From Clostridiales bacterium (GTDB lineage: Bacteria; Bacillota_A; Clostridia; Christensenellales; Aristaeellaceae): 18,797 nt of DNA. Position numbers and translations under genes: made by a program. The first letter of the stretch is position 1. The number at the start of each line of letters is the position of its first letter. The notes under the pieces were generated by a model that was given only the letters and a program-made list of their open reading frames with translations, was not told the DNA's origin and did no database searches. Shown here piece by piece: positions 8,315 to 15,491 of the stretch. The stretch lies in NCBI GenBank assembly GCA_024684665.1, contig JAIKWN010000066.1, forward strand, positions 1 through 18,797, in the 5' to 3' direction.

Positions 8315-8341
8315 GCGCCCCTCCGGTGTGGCCGGAGGGGC
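8315..8341 (-). terminator. Intrinsic terminator after rpmF
   Basis: A perfect 10-bp stem: GCCCCTCCGG (8317-8326) with CCGGAGGGGC (8332-8341), loop of five bases. On the minus strand it is followed by GC and four T, and begins 6 nt after the rpmF stop. The U-tract is short, so some read-through into the nucleoside hydrolase gene is possible. Confidence 0.7.
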
Positions 8342-8347
8342 TGAATT

Positions 8348-8545
8348 TCATTTCTCGGAAGCCGCTTTCTCTTCCATGTTGATGATCTGCTTGCCGTCGT
8401 AATATCCGCAATGCTTGCAGATACGATGCACCAGCATCATCTGCTGGCAGCGCGGGCACTTGACGATAGCCGGCGCGCTCAGCTTCCAGTGGGCGCGGCG
8501 CATACGGCCGCGAGACTTGGATACTTTGCCTTTCGGGACTGCCAT
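8348..8545 (-). CDS. rpmF: 50S ribosomal protein L32
   Basis: A 65-aa zinc-ribbon protein of the large ribosomal subunit. It starts with MAVPKGK, the usual L32 beginning, then a basic RGRMRRAHWKL stretch, and has four cysteines in two CxxC pairs (C30/C33 and C43/C46), so it is the zinc-binding form. The start at 8545 has a near-ideal GAGGAGGTG ribosome binding site that overlaps the end of yceD; only 2 nt separate the two genes. The frame extends upstream to 8659, but that part lies inside yceD and lacks a start signal. Confidence 0.95.
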   Translation of the reverse strand: MAVPKGKVSKSRGRMRRAHWKLSAPAIVKCPRCQQMMLVHRICKHCGYYDGKQIINMEEKAASEK

Positions 8546-8547
8546 GT

Positions 8548-9102
8548 TTACACCTCCTCGGCCTGTGGCTGCGGCGCATCTTCCTCTTCGGAAAAGGCCG
8601 CGCGGATTTCCAATGCCGAAAAGGGGTTTCTGCGGGCAGAATCCTTCTGGCATGTACACGGGGAAACGTTCAGATCGGCGCCGCAGATGGGGCAGAGCCC
8701 CCGGCAGTCCTCGCGGCAGAGCACTTTCGCGGGAACTTCCAGCAGCACGCAGGCGCGCACCGCGTCCGTCAGGTCGATCTCATGGCCCTCGTAGGTGTAC
8801 GTATCCGGATCGGTCGGGACCGCTTCGCCTTCTTTCCGCCGGAGGAACGCCTCGTTCACCGGGACGGAAACCTCCGTAAAGGCGGGAGCGAGACACCGGG
8901 CGCAACGGGACTGCACCCGCGCTTGCGCCACTGCCTGCACCACGACGGTATCCTCCGCGATCAGATAGGAACCGGACAGGCGCACGGGTTGCGGAAACGT
9001 AACCGTATCCCCGCCCCAGGATTCTTCGTCCCAGGTCTCTTCCAGCTCAAAGGGAACCTGCATTCCCTTCCCCTGGATGCCCCGGGTAATGTCCAGCTTC
9101 AT
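8548..9102 (-). CDS. yceD: YceD family (DUF177) metal-binding protein
   Basis: A 184-aa DUF177/YceD protein. Members are linked to rpmF and to large-subunit rRNA accumulation in bacteria and plants; the biochemical role is poorly defined. It has a CxxC at 67/70 and a Cys-rich stretch at 129-151 (C129, C133, C137, C140, C149, C151), as in Bacillota members, ending near the conserved NPFSALE (159-165) and a short acidic tail. I chose MKLDITRG at 9102, because GAGGTGAT lies just upstream; the frame runs 24 nt further to an ATG at 9126 that falls next to the expected transcription start. Co-transcribed with rpmF from the promoter at 9132-9161. Confidence 0.85.
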   Translation of the reverse strand: MKLDITRGIQGKGMQVPFELEETWDEESWGGDTVTFPQPVRLSGSYLIAEDTVVVQAVAQARVQSRCARCLAPAFTEVSVPVNEAFLRRKEGEAVPTDPDTYTYEGHEIDLTDAVRACVLLEVPAKVLCREDCRGLCPICGADLNVSPCTCQKDSARRNPFSALEIRAAFSEEEDAPQPQAEEV

Positions 9103-9131
9103 CGTATCACCTCGAAAACAGACCATCGCAA

Positions 9132-9161
9132 ATTATAAACCTCGGGGACAGGGGTTGTCAA
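9132..9161 (-). promoter_or_regulatory. SigA-type promoter of yceD-rpmF
   Basis: On the minus strand a perfect TTGACA (-35, plus bases 9156-9161) and a perfect TATAAT (-10, plus bases 9132-9137) are separated by 18 bp. Transcription would start near 9125, about 20 nt before the yceD start at 9102. It sits in the 67-nt gap right after ackA, so the translation-related pair can be expressed independently of pta-ackA. It is the strongest-looking promoter in the window. Confidence 0.85.
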
Positions 9162-9169
9162 GCGCGGAA

Positions 9170-10366
9170 TTACAATGCGCTCACAATCTCCAGGGTATCC
9201 CGTGCGATCGGCAGCTCCTCGTTGGTGGCGAGGCGTAGCACCTTGATTGTGGAATCATCCGTCGAGATAACGCCCGCATTGCCGCGCACATTCTTCGCCG
9301 GGTCGATTTTGACGCCCATAAAAGCGAGGCCCGCGACCACGTCCGCGATGGAGGAGGTGTCATTTTCGCCGATGCCCGCCGTGAAGATGATGGCGTCCGC
9401 ACCGCCGACGGCGACGTTGTACGCGCCGATGTACTTCTGCACCCGGTAGGTCCAGACGGCCAAGGCGGCTTTCGCGAGTTCGTCGCCCTTCGCCGCGGCT
9501 TCTTTGACGTCGCGCATGTCGGAGGAGACGGACAGGCCGAGGAAGCCGGACTTTTTGTTCAGCATGTTCAGCATCTCGTGGATGTCCATGCCGGTGTTGT
9601 CCATGATGTACTCGAGCACGGCTGGGTCGATGTCGCCGGAACGGCTGCCCATCAGCAGACCCTCAAGTGGCGTAAGGCCCATGGAGGTGTCCACGACCTT
9701 GCCGTTCACTACGGCAGAGAGGGAGGAACCGTTGCCCAGGTGGCAGATGATGAGCTTGCAGGCGTCTGCGGGTTTGCCAATGTACTTCGGCGCCTCGCCG
9801 GCGATGAAGCGGTGGCTTGTGCCATGGAAGCCGTAGCGGCGGACCTTCAGAGTCTTATAGTACTCATAGGGCACGCCGTAAAGATATGCCTTGGGCGGCA
9901 TCGTCTGGTGGAATGCCGTATCGAAGACCGCGACGTTCGGCTTGCCGGGCATGACTTCCTGGCAGGCGCGGATGCCGGCGATATTCGCCTTCTGGTGCAG
10001 GGGCCCCAGGGGAACCAGCGCCTCGATCTCTTTGAGGCTCTCCGGAGTGACGAGCGCGGAGGCCTTGAAGGTCTCCCCACCGTGCAGGACGCGGTGTCCG
10101 CAGGCGCCGATCTCGTCCAGGGAAGCGATGGCGCCGTTGTCCTTGTCCGTCAGGGCCTCAAGGACGGCGGTGATGGCCTCAGAATGGTTCTTCATGTTGC
10201 GGGTGAACTCGATCCCCTTGTCCGTGCCGACGACGGTGTGCTTAAAATGCGTTCCCTCGATGCCGATGCGCTCGACCAGGCCCTTCGCCTTTACGGACTC
10301 GTCGTCCATGTCGATCAGCTGATACTTGAGGGAAGAAGAGCCGGAATTGATGACGAGAATTTTCAT
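9170..10366 (-). CDS. ackA: Acetate kinase
   Basis: Converts acetyl phosphate and ADP to acetate and ATP in the cytoplasm, the ATP-yielding step of acetate fermentation. The protein has 398 aa, the usual length. It contains NSGSSSLKYQL at the start (N7), HRVLHGGE (R92), D149, FHGTSHR (H181), HLGNGSSL, the GSRSGDIDP region (R242) and FTAGIGEND; these match the known catalytic positions of acetate kinases shifted by one. The start ATG 10366 has GAGGA 8 nt upstream. It follows pta by 44 nt on the same strand with no terminator seen between them, a standard pta-ackA operon. No clear hairpin follows its stop. Confidence 0.95.
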   Translation of the reverse strand: MKILVINSGSSSLKYQLIDMDDESVKAKGLVERIGIEGTHFKHTVVGTDKGIEFTRNMKNHSEAITAVLEALTDKDNGAIASLDEIGACGHRVLHGGETFKASALVTPESLKEIEALVPLGPLHQKANIAGIRACQEVMPGKPNVAVFDTAFHQTMPPKAYLYGVPYEYYKTLKVRRYGFHGTSHRFIAGEAPKYIGKPADACKLIICHLGNGSSLSAVVNGKVVDTSMGLTPLEGLLMGSRSGDIDPAVLEYIMDNTGMDIHEMLNMLNKKSGFLGLSVSSDMRDVKEAAAKGDELAKAALAVWTYRVQKYIGAYNVAVGGADAIIFTAGIGENDTSSIADVVAGLAFMGVKIDPAKNVRGNAGVISTDDSTIKVLRLATNEELPIARDTLEIVSAL

Positions 10367-10410
10367 GCTGCTGTTCCTCGCTTTGCTGTTTCTTGTCGGG
10401 CGAAGGGGGA

Positions 10411-11415
10411 TTACGCCTGCGCCTTCACGGCCGCGATGGCCACGACGTCCACGATGTCCTCAACGGAGCAGCCGCGGGAGAGGTCGTTGACTGGCTTCGC
10501 GAGGCCCTGGATGACCGGGCCCACGGCCTTCGCGCCGCCCAGGCGCTGCACGAGCTTATAGCCAATGTTGCCTGCCTGCAGGTCCGGGAAGACGAGGACA
10601 TTCGCATGGCCCGCCACGGGGCTGCCGGGGCACTTCAGTTCGCCGACGGAGGCGACCAGGGAAGCGTCCGCCTGCATCTCGCCGTCGCAGCAGAGTTCCG
10701 GCCGCTGCTCGTGCACGAGGCGGGTGGCTTCCACGACCTTGTCGACGTTCTCGTGCTTCGCGGAGCCCTTGGTGGAGAAGGACAGCATGGCGACTTTCGG
10801 CTCCATGCCGACAAGGGCCTTCGCGCTGTCCGCGCTTGCGATGGCGATGTCCGCCAGCTGCTCGGCGGTAGGGGCGATGTTCACGGCGCAGTCCGCGAAG
10901 ACCAGCACGCCGTCCTCGCCGTACTGCTTGAAGCCGTCCGCGACTTCCATGAGGAAGCAGGAGGAAACCGTCTTGATGCCCGGAGCGCCCTTGATGATCT
11001 GCAGGGCGGGGCGCAGCACGTCGCCGGTCGTGTTGATAGCGCCGGCCACCATGGCGTCCGCGTCGCCCATCTTCAGCATCATGGTGCCGTAGAAGAGGGT
11101 GTTCTTCGTGACGAGGTCCATGGCCTTTTCAGGGGTCATGCCCTTCTTTTCACGGATGTGGAAGAGCTGCTCCGCATAAGCGGGCGTCTTATCGGACGTC
11201 GCGGGATCGGCGATGCAGACGCCGGTGAGGTCGACGGAAAGCTCCTTTGCCTTCGACTCGATTTCGGTCTTCGCGCCGACGAGGGTGATCTTCGCGAGGC
11301 CGAGGGCGACGATCTTCGCGGCGGCTTGGACGGTGCGGGGCTCAGTTCCCTCGGCGAGAACGACGTGCTTCACGTCCGCCTTAGCCTTTGCGCGGATTTT
11401 GTCGATAATGGACAT
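10411..11415 (-). CDS. pta: Phosphate acetyltransferase
   Basis: Converts acetyl-CoA and phosphate to acetyl phosphate and CoA, which acetate kinase then uses to make ATP. The 334-aa length fits the short single-domain clostridial Pta without the N-terminal regulatory domain of E. coli Pta. Typical motifs are visible: [10 protein letters not shown] near residue 18, [19 protein letters not shown] (about 112-124), [20 protein letters not shown] and [19 protein letters not shown] followed by [17 protein letters not shown] at the C-terminus. The start ATG 11415 has AAGGAGGAG 8 nt upstream. First gene of the operon; promoter at 11484-11511. Confidence 0.95.
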   Translation of the reverse strand: MSIIDKIRAKAKADVKHVVLAEGTEPRTVQAAAKIVALGLAKITLVGAKTEIESKAKELSVDLTGVCIADPATSDKTPAYAEQLFHIREKKGMTPEKAMDLVTKNTLFYGTMMLKMGDADAMVAGAINTTGDVLRPALQIIKGAPGIKTVSSCFLMEVADGFKQYGEDGVLVFADCAVNIAPTAEQLADIAIASADSAKALVGMEPKVAMLSFSTKGSAKHENVDKVVEATRLVHEQRPELCCDGEMQADASLVASVGELKCPGSPVAGHANVLVFPDLQAGNIGYKLVQRLGGAKAVGPVIQGLAKPVNDLSRGCSVEDIVDVVAIAAVKAQA

Positions 11416-11483
11416 GATGGTTCTCCTCCTTGTTCTCGGTATGAATCAATTGTATCGGGGATGTTCACAACCATACATTCTCT

Positions 11484-11511
11484 ATTATACCGAAAAACCG
11501 CAGCATTTCAA
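11484..11511 (-). promoter_or_regulatory. Promoter of pta-ackA
   Basis: On the minus strand TTGAAA (plus bases 11506-11511) and a perfect TATAAT (plus 11484-11489) are 16 bp apart. Transcription would start near 11477, giving a leader of about 60 nt before pta. It is divergent from the xthA promoter. Confidence 0.75.
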
Positions 11512-11521
11512 GGAAAATGTT

Positions 11522-11553
11522 TGCGAAGAAGGGGAAAAGCAAGAAGCTTCGCA
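11522..11553. repeat. Inverted repeat between divergent promoters
   Basis: TGCGAAG (11522-11528) and CTTCGCA (11547-11553) form a perfect 7-bp inverted repeat with an 18-nt centre. It lies exactly between the -35 boxes of the pta promoter and of the xthA promoter. It may be an operator for one or both, or an accident. Confidence 0.35.
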
Positions 11554-11557
11554 TTCC

Positions 11558-11586
11558 TTGCCATGCGCGCCGGCTTCCGGTATAAT
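11558..11586 (+). promoter_or_regulatory. Promoter of xthA
   Basis: TTGCCA (11558-11563) and TATAAT (11581-11586) with a 17-bp spacer; transcription would start near 11593, about 40 nt before the gene. The spacer contains ATGCGCG (11563-11569), also seen in two later promoters. Confidence 0.75.
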
Positions 11587-11631
11587 GGCGGCGAATAAAT
11601 AGGAAAGAAAAGACAGAACGGAGGGATTCGG

Positions 11632-12393
11632 GTGAAATTTGTATCCTGGAACGTAAACGGGCTGCGCGCCTGCCTGAACAAGGGGTTTGCGGACTATTTC
11701 GCCGCGGCGGACGCGGATTTCTTCTGCCTGCAGGAGACGAAGATGCAGGAGGGGCAGGCGGACGTGCCGGCGGAGGGGTATGAAGTCTTCTGGAATTACG
11801 CAGAAAAGAAAGGGTATTCCGGGACGGCGGTCTTTGCGAGGCATACGCCGCTGTCCGTCCGCTATGGAATCGGAAACGAGCTGCACGACCATGAGGGCAG
11901 GGTGATCACCCTGGAGTATCCGGCGTTCTTTCTCGTGACGGTGTATACGCCGAACAGCCAGCGCGAACTGACCCGGCTCAGCTACCGCGTATGCTGGGAG
12001 GAGGACTTCCGACAGTATCTGCTCTCACTCGACCGGGAGAAGCCCGTCGTCGTCTGCGGGGACATGAACGTGGCGCACAGGGCCATCGACCTCAAGAACC
12101 CGAAGTCGAACGAGAAGAACGCGGGCTATACGATCGAGGAACGCACGGCCTTCTCCCGCCTGCTGGACAGCGGTTTTGTCGATTCTTTCCGCTGGCTCAA
12201 TCCGGACGCGAAGGACTGCTACACCTGGTGGAGCTACATGTTCCGCGCCAGAGAGAAGAACGTGGGGTGGCGCATCGACTATTTCCTCGTCTCCGAACGC
12301 CTGAAGGACAGCATAAAGGACGCGGGGATCGAAAGCAGCGTGATGGGGAGCGACCACTGCCCGGTGACGCTCACACTGGACGTGGACGCATAA
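11632..12393 (+). CDS. xthA: Exodeoxyribonuclease III (AP endonuclease, XthA/ExoA type)
   Basis: A 253-aa DNA repair nuclease that cuts at abasic sites and removes blocked 3' ends (exonuclease III family, EEP fold). Catalytic blocks are complete: WNVNGLRA (6-13), LQETK with E35, VYTPNS (Y105), GDMN (D144, N146), RIDYFLVS (214-221) and GSDHCPV (D241, H242). Length is normal. It starts with GTG at 11632, supported by GGAGGG 6 nt upstream; no in-frame ATG lies nearby. Monocistronic: own promoter, and a separate promoter for the next gene. No terminator with a T-run is visible after its stop. Confidence 0.93.
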   Translation: MKFVSWNVNGLRACLNKGFADYFAAADADFFCLQETKMQEGQADVPAEGYEVFWNYAEKKGYSGTAVFARHTPLSVRYGIGNELHDHEGRVITLEYPAFFLVTVYTPNSQRELTRLSYRVCWEEDFRQYLLSLDREKPVVVCGDMNVAHRAIDLKNPKSNEKNAGYTIEERTAFSRLLDSGFVDSFRWLNPDAKDCYTWWSYMFRAREKNVGWRIDYFLVSERLKDSIKDAGIESSVMGSDHCPVTLTLDVDA

Positions 12394-12394
12394 A

Positions 12395-12408
12395 ATGCGT
12401 TCTCGCAT
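12395..12408 (+). promoter_or_regulatory. Palindrome upstream of the TRAP promoter
   Basis: ATGCG (12395-12399), four bases, CGCAT (12404-12408), directly before the -35 box at 12410. It begins two bases after the xthA stop but lacks a T-run. It resembles the palindrome at 12454-12470 in its arms. Candidate operator half-sites. Confidence 0.35.
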
Positions 12409-12409
12409 C

Positions 12410-12439
12410 TTGCAAAAGGAATGCGCGTCGTGCTATGAT
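12410..12439 (+). promoter_or_regulatory. Promoter of the TRAP transporter operon
   Basis: TTGCAA (12410-12415), an 18-bp spacer and TATGAT (12434-12439), preceded by TGC at 12431-12433, which makes it an extended -10. Transcription would start near 12446, leaving a leader of about 50 nt. It is flanked by the two ATGCG palindromes and contains ATGCGCG in the spacer (12421-12427). Confidence 0.7.
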
Positions 12440-12453
12440 ATAAATAACGGAGA

Positions 12454-12470
12454 ATGCGTTTCAGACGCAT
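12454..12470 (+). promoter_or_regulatory. Palindrome in the dctP leader
   Basis: ATGCGT (12454-12459), TTCAG, ACGCAT (12465-12470): a perfect 6-bp inverted repeat just past the predicted transcription start. It could be an operator that blocks the polymerase or a small 5' hairpin that protects the mRNA. Confidence 0.4.
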
Positions 12471-12496
12471 ACCGAATTTTAAAGGAGGAATTCCCC

Positions 12497-13519
12497 ATGA
12501 AAAAGCTGTTTGCCCTCGCGCTGGCGGCCATGATGCTGCTGGCCTGCGCCGCCCTCGCCGAGGACGCCTTTGCTTCTCTTGGCAGTTTTGAGATGATGGT
12601 TGGACATGCGCAGCCGGAAGGCAACCCGCGCACCATCTCCACCGACTGGTTTGCTTCCGAGGTGGAAGCCCGCACGAACGGACATGTGCACGTCACCGTC
12701 TTCCCGGCGGGCCAGATGGGCACCGAGAAGGAAATGCTGGAGCAGGTCGTGCAGGGCGCCATGCAGGGTATGCGCGGCGGCCAGTTCGACTTCAGCCCCC
12801 GCCTGCTCATGTTCACACTGCCCTTCATGACCAACACCCGCGCGGAAGTCACGGCGCTGCTCAAGAGCGACCTGGCCAAGGCGCTGTGCGTGGAAGCGGA
12901 AGAAGCGACCGGTACCGTTATCATCAACCTCTGCGACGCGGGCGGCTATCGTCAGTTCTCTAACGGCAAGCACCCGATCACGAAGCCGGAGGATCTTCAG
13001 GGCCTCAAGATGCGCACCAATGGCATGAAGACCATCGACATGACCTTCCAGGCCATGGGCGCGACCACGACGACCATTCCATACGCCGACTTGTACATGG
13101 GCCTCAAGACCGGCGTAGCGGACGGCCAGGAGAACCCCTGGGTGAACGTTGTCGGCATGAAGTTCTATGAGGTGCAGAAGTACTTCACCGCGGTCAACTA
13201 CCAGTTCCATCCGGATCCCTTCTATGTCAATGCTGAGTGGTGGAACGGCCTCCCCGAGGAGTTCCGCACGATCATCGCTGAGGTTGCGGACGAGATGGGT
13301 GACTACAACGACAAGCTGATCGACGAGAACAGCGAAGCCGCGATGCAGACCATCATCGACAGTGGCGCCGAGGTCTATGTGCCGACCGCCGAAGAGCTGA
13401 AGGCCTTCCAGGATGCTGCGCAGGCTGTGTACAGCCAAGCGGTCGCCGAGGGCATCTGCACGCAGGAGGAAGTCGACACGATGCTTTCGATCGTGGACGG
13501 CGTCCGTGCGGCTCAGTAA
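12497..13519 (+). CDS. dctP: TRAP transporter substrate-binding protein, DctP family
   Basis: The extracytoplasmic solute receptor of a TRAP transporter; it binds an organic acid and delivers it to the DctQM membrane part. 340 aa. An N-terminal signal (KK followed by about 15 hydrophobic residues) ends in MLLAC with C17, a plausible lipobox, or in ALAEDAFA, a signal peptidase I site; a lipoprotein is expected in a Gram-positive. Family features: FPAGQMGTEKEMLEQV, LPFMTNTRAE, the binding-arginine region GGYRQFSNGKHPI, LKMRTNG and VADGQENPW. Start at 12497 follows AAAGGAGG; a longer frame from 12395 lacks any start signal and crosses the promoter. First gene of dctP-dctQ-dctM. The substrate (C4-dicarboxylate, sugar acid or other) cannot be read from the sequence. 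Confidence 0.9.
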   Translation: MKKLFALALAAMMLLACAALAEDAFASLGSFEMMVGHAQPEGNPRTISTDWFASEVEARTNGHVHVTVFPAGQMGTEKEMLEQVVQGAMQGMRGGQFDFSPRLLMFTLPFMTNTRAEVTALLKSDLAKALCVEAEEATGTVIINLCDAGGYRQFSNGKHPITKPEDLQGLKMRTNGMKTIDMTFQAMGATTTTIPYADLYMGLKTGVADGQENPWVNVVGMKFYEVQKYFTAVNYQFHPDPFYVNAEWWNGLPEEFRTIIAEVADEMGDYNDKLIDENSEAAMQTIIDSGAEVYVPTAEELKAFQDAAQAVYSQAVAEGICTQEEVDTMLSIVDGVRAAQ

Positions 13520-13530
13520 GGCTCAGTAAG
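13511..13530 (+). repeat. Tandem 10-bp duplication at the dctP stop
   Basis: GCTCAGTAAG is repeated twice without a gap (13511-13520, 13521-13530). The first copy carries the final Ala-Gln codons and the TAA stop; the second is out of frame and non-coding. It looks like replication slippage. Confidence 0.8.
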
Positions 13531-13544
13531 AAAATGAACTGAGG

Positions 13545-13568
13545 GGGCCGGAGCAGCCGCTCCGGCCC
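13545..13568 (+). promoter_or_regulatory. GC-rich intercistronic hairpin between dctP and dctQ
   Basis: A perfect 10-bp stem GGGCCGGAGC (13545-13554) / GCTCCGGCCC (13559-13568) with loop AGCC. Only three T follow after GG, so it is a weak terminator at best. Such hairpins after binding-protein genes commonly stop 3' decay or part of transcription, so that more receptor than permease is made. Confidence 0.75.
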
Positions 13569-13591
13569 GGTTTGATGTAAGGAGCTTTTCC

Positions 13592-14104
13592 ATGAATCTC
13601 AAAAAGCTCGGCAAGATCGTCATATCGGTTTATGAAGGCATCGGCGCGGCGGCCATGGGCCTTTTGGCCGTGCTGGTCATCTTCACGGTCATCATGCGCT
13701 ACTGCTTCTCCCTCAACTGGAAGCAGCTTTCGGAATTCAACGTGACGCTCTTCGCGTTCACGACCTTCTGGGCGCTTGGCCTGAATGTCCTGCGCAATGA
13801 GCACGTTACGATCACCATCTTGTACGACGCTGTTCCGAACGTCGTCCGCAAGGTCTTTTCCATAGTGAGCTGTGTCGTCATGCTGGTGGTAGACTGGCAG
13901 TTCGTGGTTTACGGCTGGCAGTATACGATGAAGATGGGCAAGCAGATTAGCCAGGGCATGGAGATCCCCATGCGCTATATGTACGGGATCATGCCGGTCT
14001 GTGGCACGATCTGCCTCGTCTGCATCGCCGTCAAGCTCGTCGAATCGATCCTGCGCCCTGTTTCTTCCTTCGTGAAGACGGACGCGGTCAGCCCGCTGGA
14101 GTAA
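13592..14104 (+). CDS. dctQ: TRAP transporter small permease, DctQ family
   Basis: A 170-aa membrane protein with four hydrophobic segments (about 13-38, 50-70, 87-110 and 128-148), the standard DctQ shape. It forms the membrane complex with DctM and is required for uptake. The FTVIMRYCF and SEFNVTLFAFTTFWALG stretches fit the family (RY motif after the first segment, W/E-rich second). The start ATG 13592 has TAAGGAG about 7 nt upstream, placed just after the intercistronic hairpin. dctM follows after 13 nt. Confidence 0.9.
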   Translation: MNLKKLGKIVISVYEGIGAAAMGLLAVLVIFTVIMRYCFSLNWKQLSEFNVTLFAFTTFWALGLNVLRNEHVTITILYDAVPNVVRKVFSIVSCVVMLVVDWQFVVYGWQYTMKMGKQISQGMEIPMRYMYGIMPVCGTICLVCIAVKLVESILRPVSSFVKTDAVSPLE

Positions 14105-14117
14105 AGGAGGAAGGCAT

Positions 14118-15407
14118 ATGGCAGTCGTATATCTGCTGATCGGCCTGATCGCTTTCGCGGCGATCGGCGTGCCGCTGGCCTTCTCCATCGGCGCGTCCTG
14201 CATCACGTATCTCACCACCAACGCCCCGAATCTGCTCGCCATGATGCCCCAACGCATCTGGAACGGTACGTATTCGGAGCTCATGATCGCCATGCCGCTG
14301 TTCATGCTGGCGGGCGAACTCATGAACACGGGTGGCATCACGAACCGCATCATTAACTTCTGCATGGAGATCCTGCGCCCCATTCACGGCGGCCTGGGCG
14401 AGGTAAATATCGTAGCCTCCATGATCTTTGGTGGCATCTCCGGCTCCTCCGTGGCGGATACCTCCGCCCTCGGTTCCATCCTGATTCCCGCGATGCAGAA
14501 AGAGGGATATCCCGCGGATGCTTCAGCAGGCATCACGGTGGCCAGCTCTACGATGGGCATGATCATCCCGCCCTCTACGCCGATGATCGTCTATTCGATG
14601 GTCTCCGGCGCTTCGGTCGGCGCGCTGTTCATGGCCGGCGCGGTGCCGGGCATCATGATCGGCCTCGTGCAGCTCGTCCTCGTGTACATCATCAGCGTTC
14701 GGCGGCACTGGCATCCGAAGCTTTCCGCCTTCAATGGAAAGCAGTTCCGGCATCACATCTTGGCGGGCATCCCCGCGCTGCTCATGCCGCTGTTCATCAT
14801 CATCTGCGTCTCCTTCGGCATCTGCACGGCGAGCGAGAGCGCGGGCGTCGCGGTGCTCTACAGCGTGCTGGTCGGCTTCCTCATTTACCGGGAGTTGACC
14901 TGGAAGGCCGTCTGGCAGGCGCTCAAGAAGACCCTCGTCTCCTCCTCCTGCGTCATGATCATTATCGGCTTCACGCAGATCTTCACCTGGATCCTGACGA
15001 TCCAGAAGGTTCCGGAGATCGTGGCGAACTTCTTCATGAGCATGAACATGCCGGGCTGGGGCATCGGCCTTCTCTTCGATGTGCTGATCCTCATCATCGG
15101 CACCTTCATCGACGTCAGCCCCGCGATCCTGATGCTGACGCCCATCATGCTCCCGGTCATGCGCTATTTCGGTTTCACAGACCTGCAGTTCGGCGCGATG
15201 ATGATCGTAGGCCTTGCCATCGGCCTCGTCACGCCGCCGGTCGGTATGTGCCTGAACGCCTGCAACAAGATCAACAAGATGCCCATCGTGGACATCTTCA
15301 AGGCGGCCGCGCCGTACCTGCTGTGCAACATCATCGTCCTGATCCTCATCAGCACGGTGCCGGCCTTCACGACCTGGCTTCCGGCGCTGCTGGGATACAC
15401 TTTTTGA
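14118..15407 (+). CDS. dctM: TRAP transporter large permease, DctM family
   Basis: A 429-aa polytopic protein, usual length, with about 12 hydrophobic segments; this subunit forms the ion-coupled (normally sodium) transport path. Typical DctM sequences are present: IGVPLAFSIGAS near the N-terminus, PLFMLAGELMNTGGI (about 51-65), the conserved GGISGSSVADTSALGSILIPAM (about 105-126), IIPPSTPMIVYS, DVSPAILMLTPIMLPV and GLVTPPVGMCLN. Start ATG 14118 follows AAAGGAGGAAGG. Last gene of the operon; a terminator follows 26 nt after the stop. All three subunits are separate proteins, with no QM fusion. Confidence 0.93.
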   Translation: MAVVYLLIGLIAFAAIGVPLAFSIGASCITYLTTNAPNLLAMMPQRIWNGTYSELMIAMPLFMLAGELMNTGGITNRIINFCMEILRPIHGGLGEVNIVASMIFGGISGSSVADTSALGSILIPAMQKEGYPADASAGITVASSTMGMIIPPSTPMIVYSMVSGASVGALFMAGAVPGIMIGLVQLVLVYIISVRRHWHPKLSAFNGKQFRHHILAGIPALLMPLFIIICVSFGICTASESAGVAVLYSVLVGFLIYRELTWKAVWQALKKTLVSSSCVMIIIGFTQIFTWILTIQKVPEIVANFFMSMNMPGWGIGLLFDVLILIIGTFIDVSPAILMLTPIMLPVMRYFGFTDLQFGAMMIVGLAIGLVTPPVGMCLNACNKINKMPIVDIFKAAAPYLLCNIIVLILISTVPAFTTWLPALLGYTF

Positions 15408-15432
15408 TGAAAGCCTTCACCTGAAACCAACG

Positions 15433-15460
15433 CCCGCCCTCCGGGGCGGGTTTCACTTTT
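15433..15460 (+). terminator. Intrinsic terminator of the TRAP operon
   Basis: CCCGCCC (15433-15439) pairs with GGGCGGG (15444-15450) around a TCCG loop, followed by TTTCACTTTT. Confidence 0.75.
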
Positions 15461-15467
15461 CAGAACC

Positions 15468-15491
15468 GGCGCTTGAGCAACAGGCGCTTGA
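15468..15491 (+). repeat. Direct repeat overlapping the AEC promoter -35
   Basis: GGCGCTTGA occurs at 15468-15476 and 15483-15491, 15 bp apart. The second copy supplies the first four bases of the -35 box. It might be an activator site or a chance duplication. Confidence 0.4.

Noticed and set aside
9578..11598. Long plus-strand open frames (9578-10561, 10393-11598)
   Set aside because: They run antisense through ackA and pta. Their translations show no recognisable family and are rich in D, G, H and V as expected for antisense of biased codons.
12395..12408. Palindrome as the xthA terminator
   Set aside because: The stem has only 5 bp and no T-run follows on the plus strand.
12395..12496. 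Upstream extension of dctP to 12395
   Set aside because: It would place the promoter and a palindrome inside the protein; AAAGGAGG and a signal peptide support the start at 12497.
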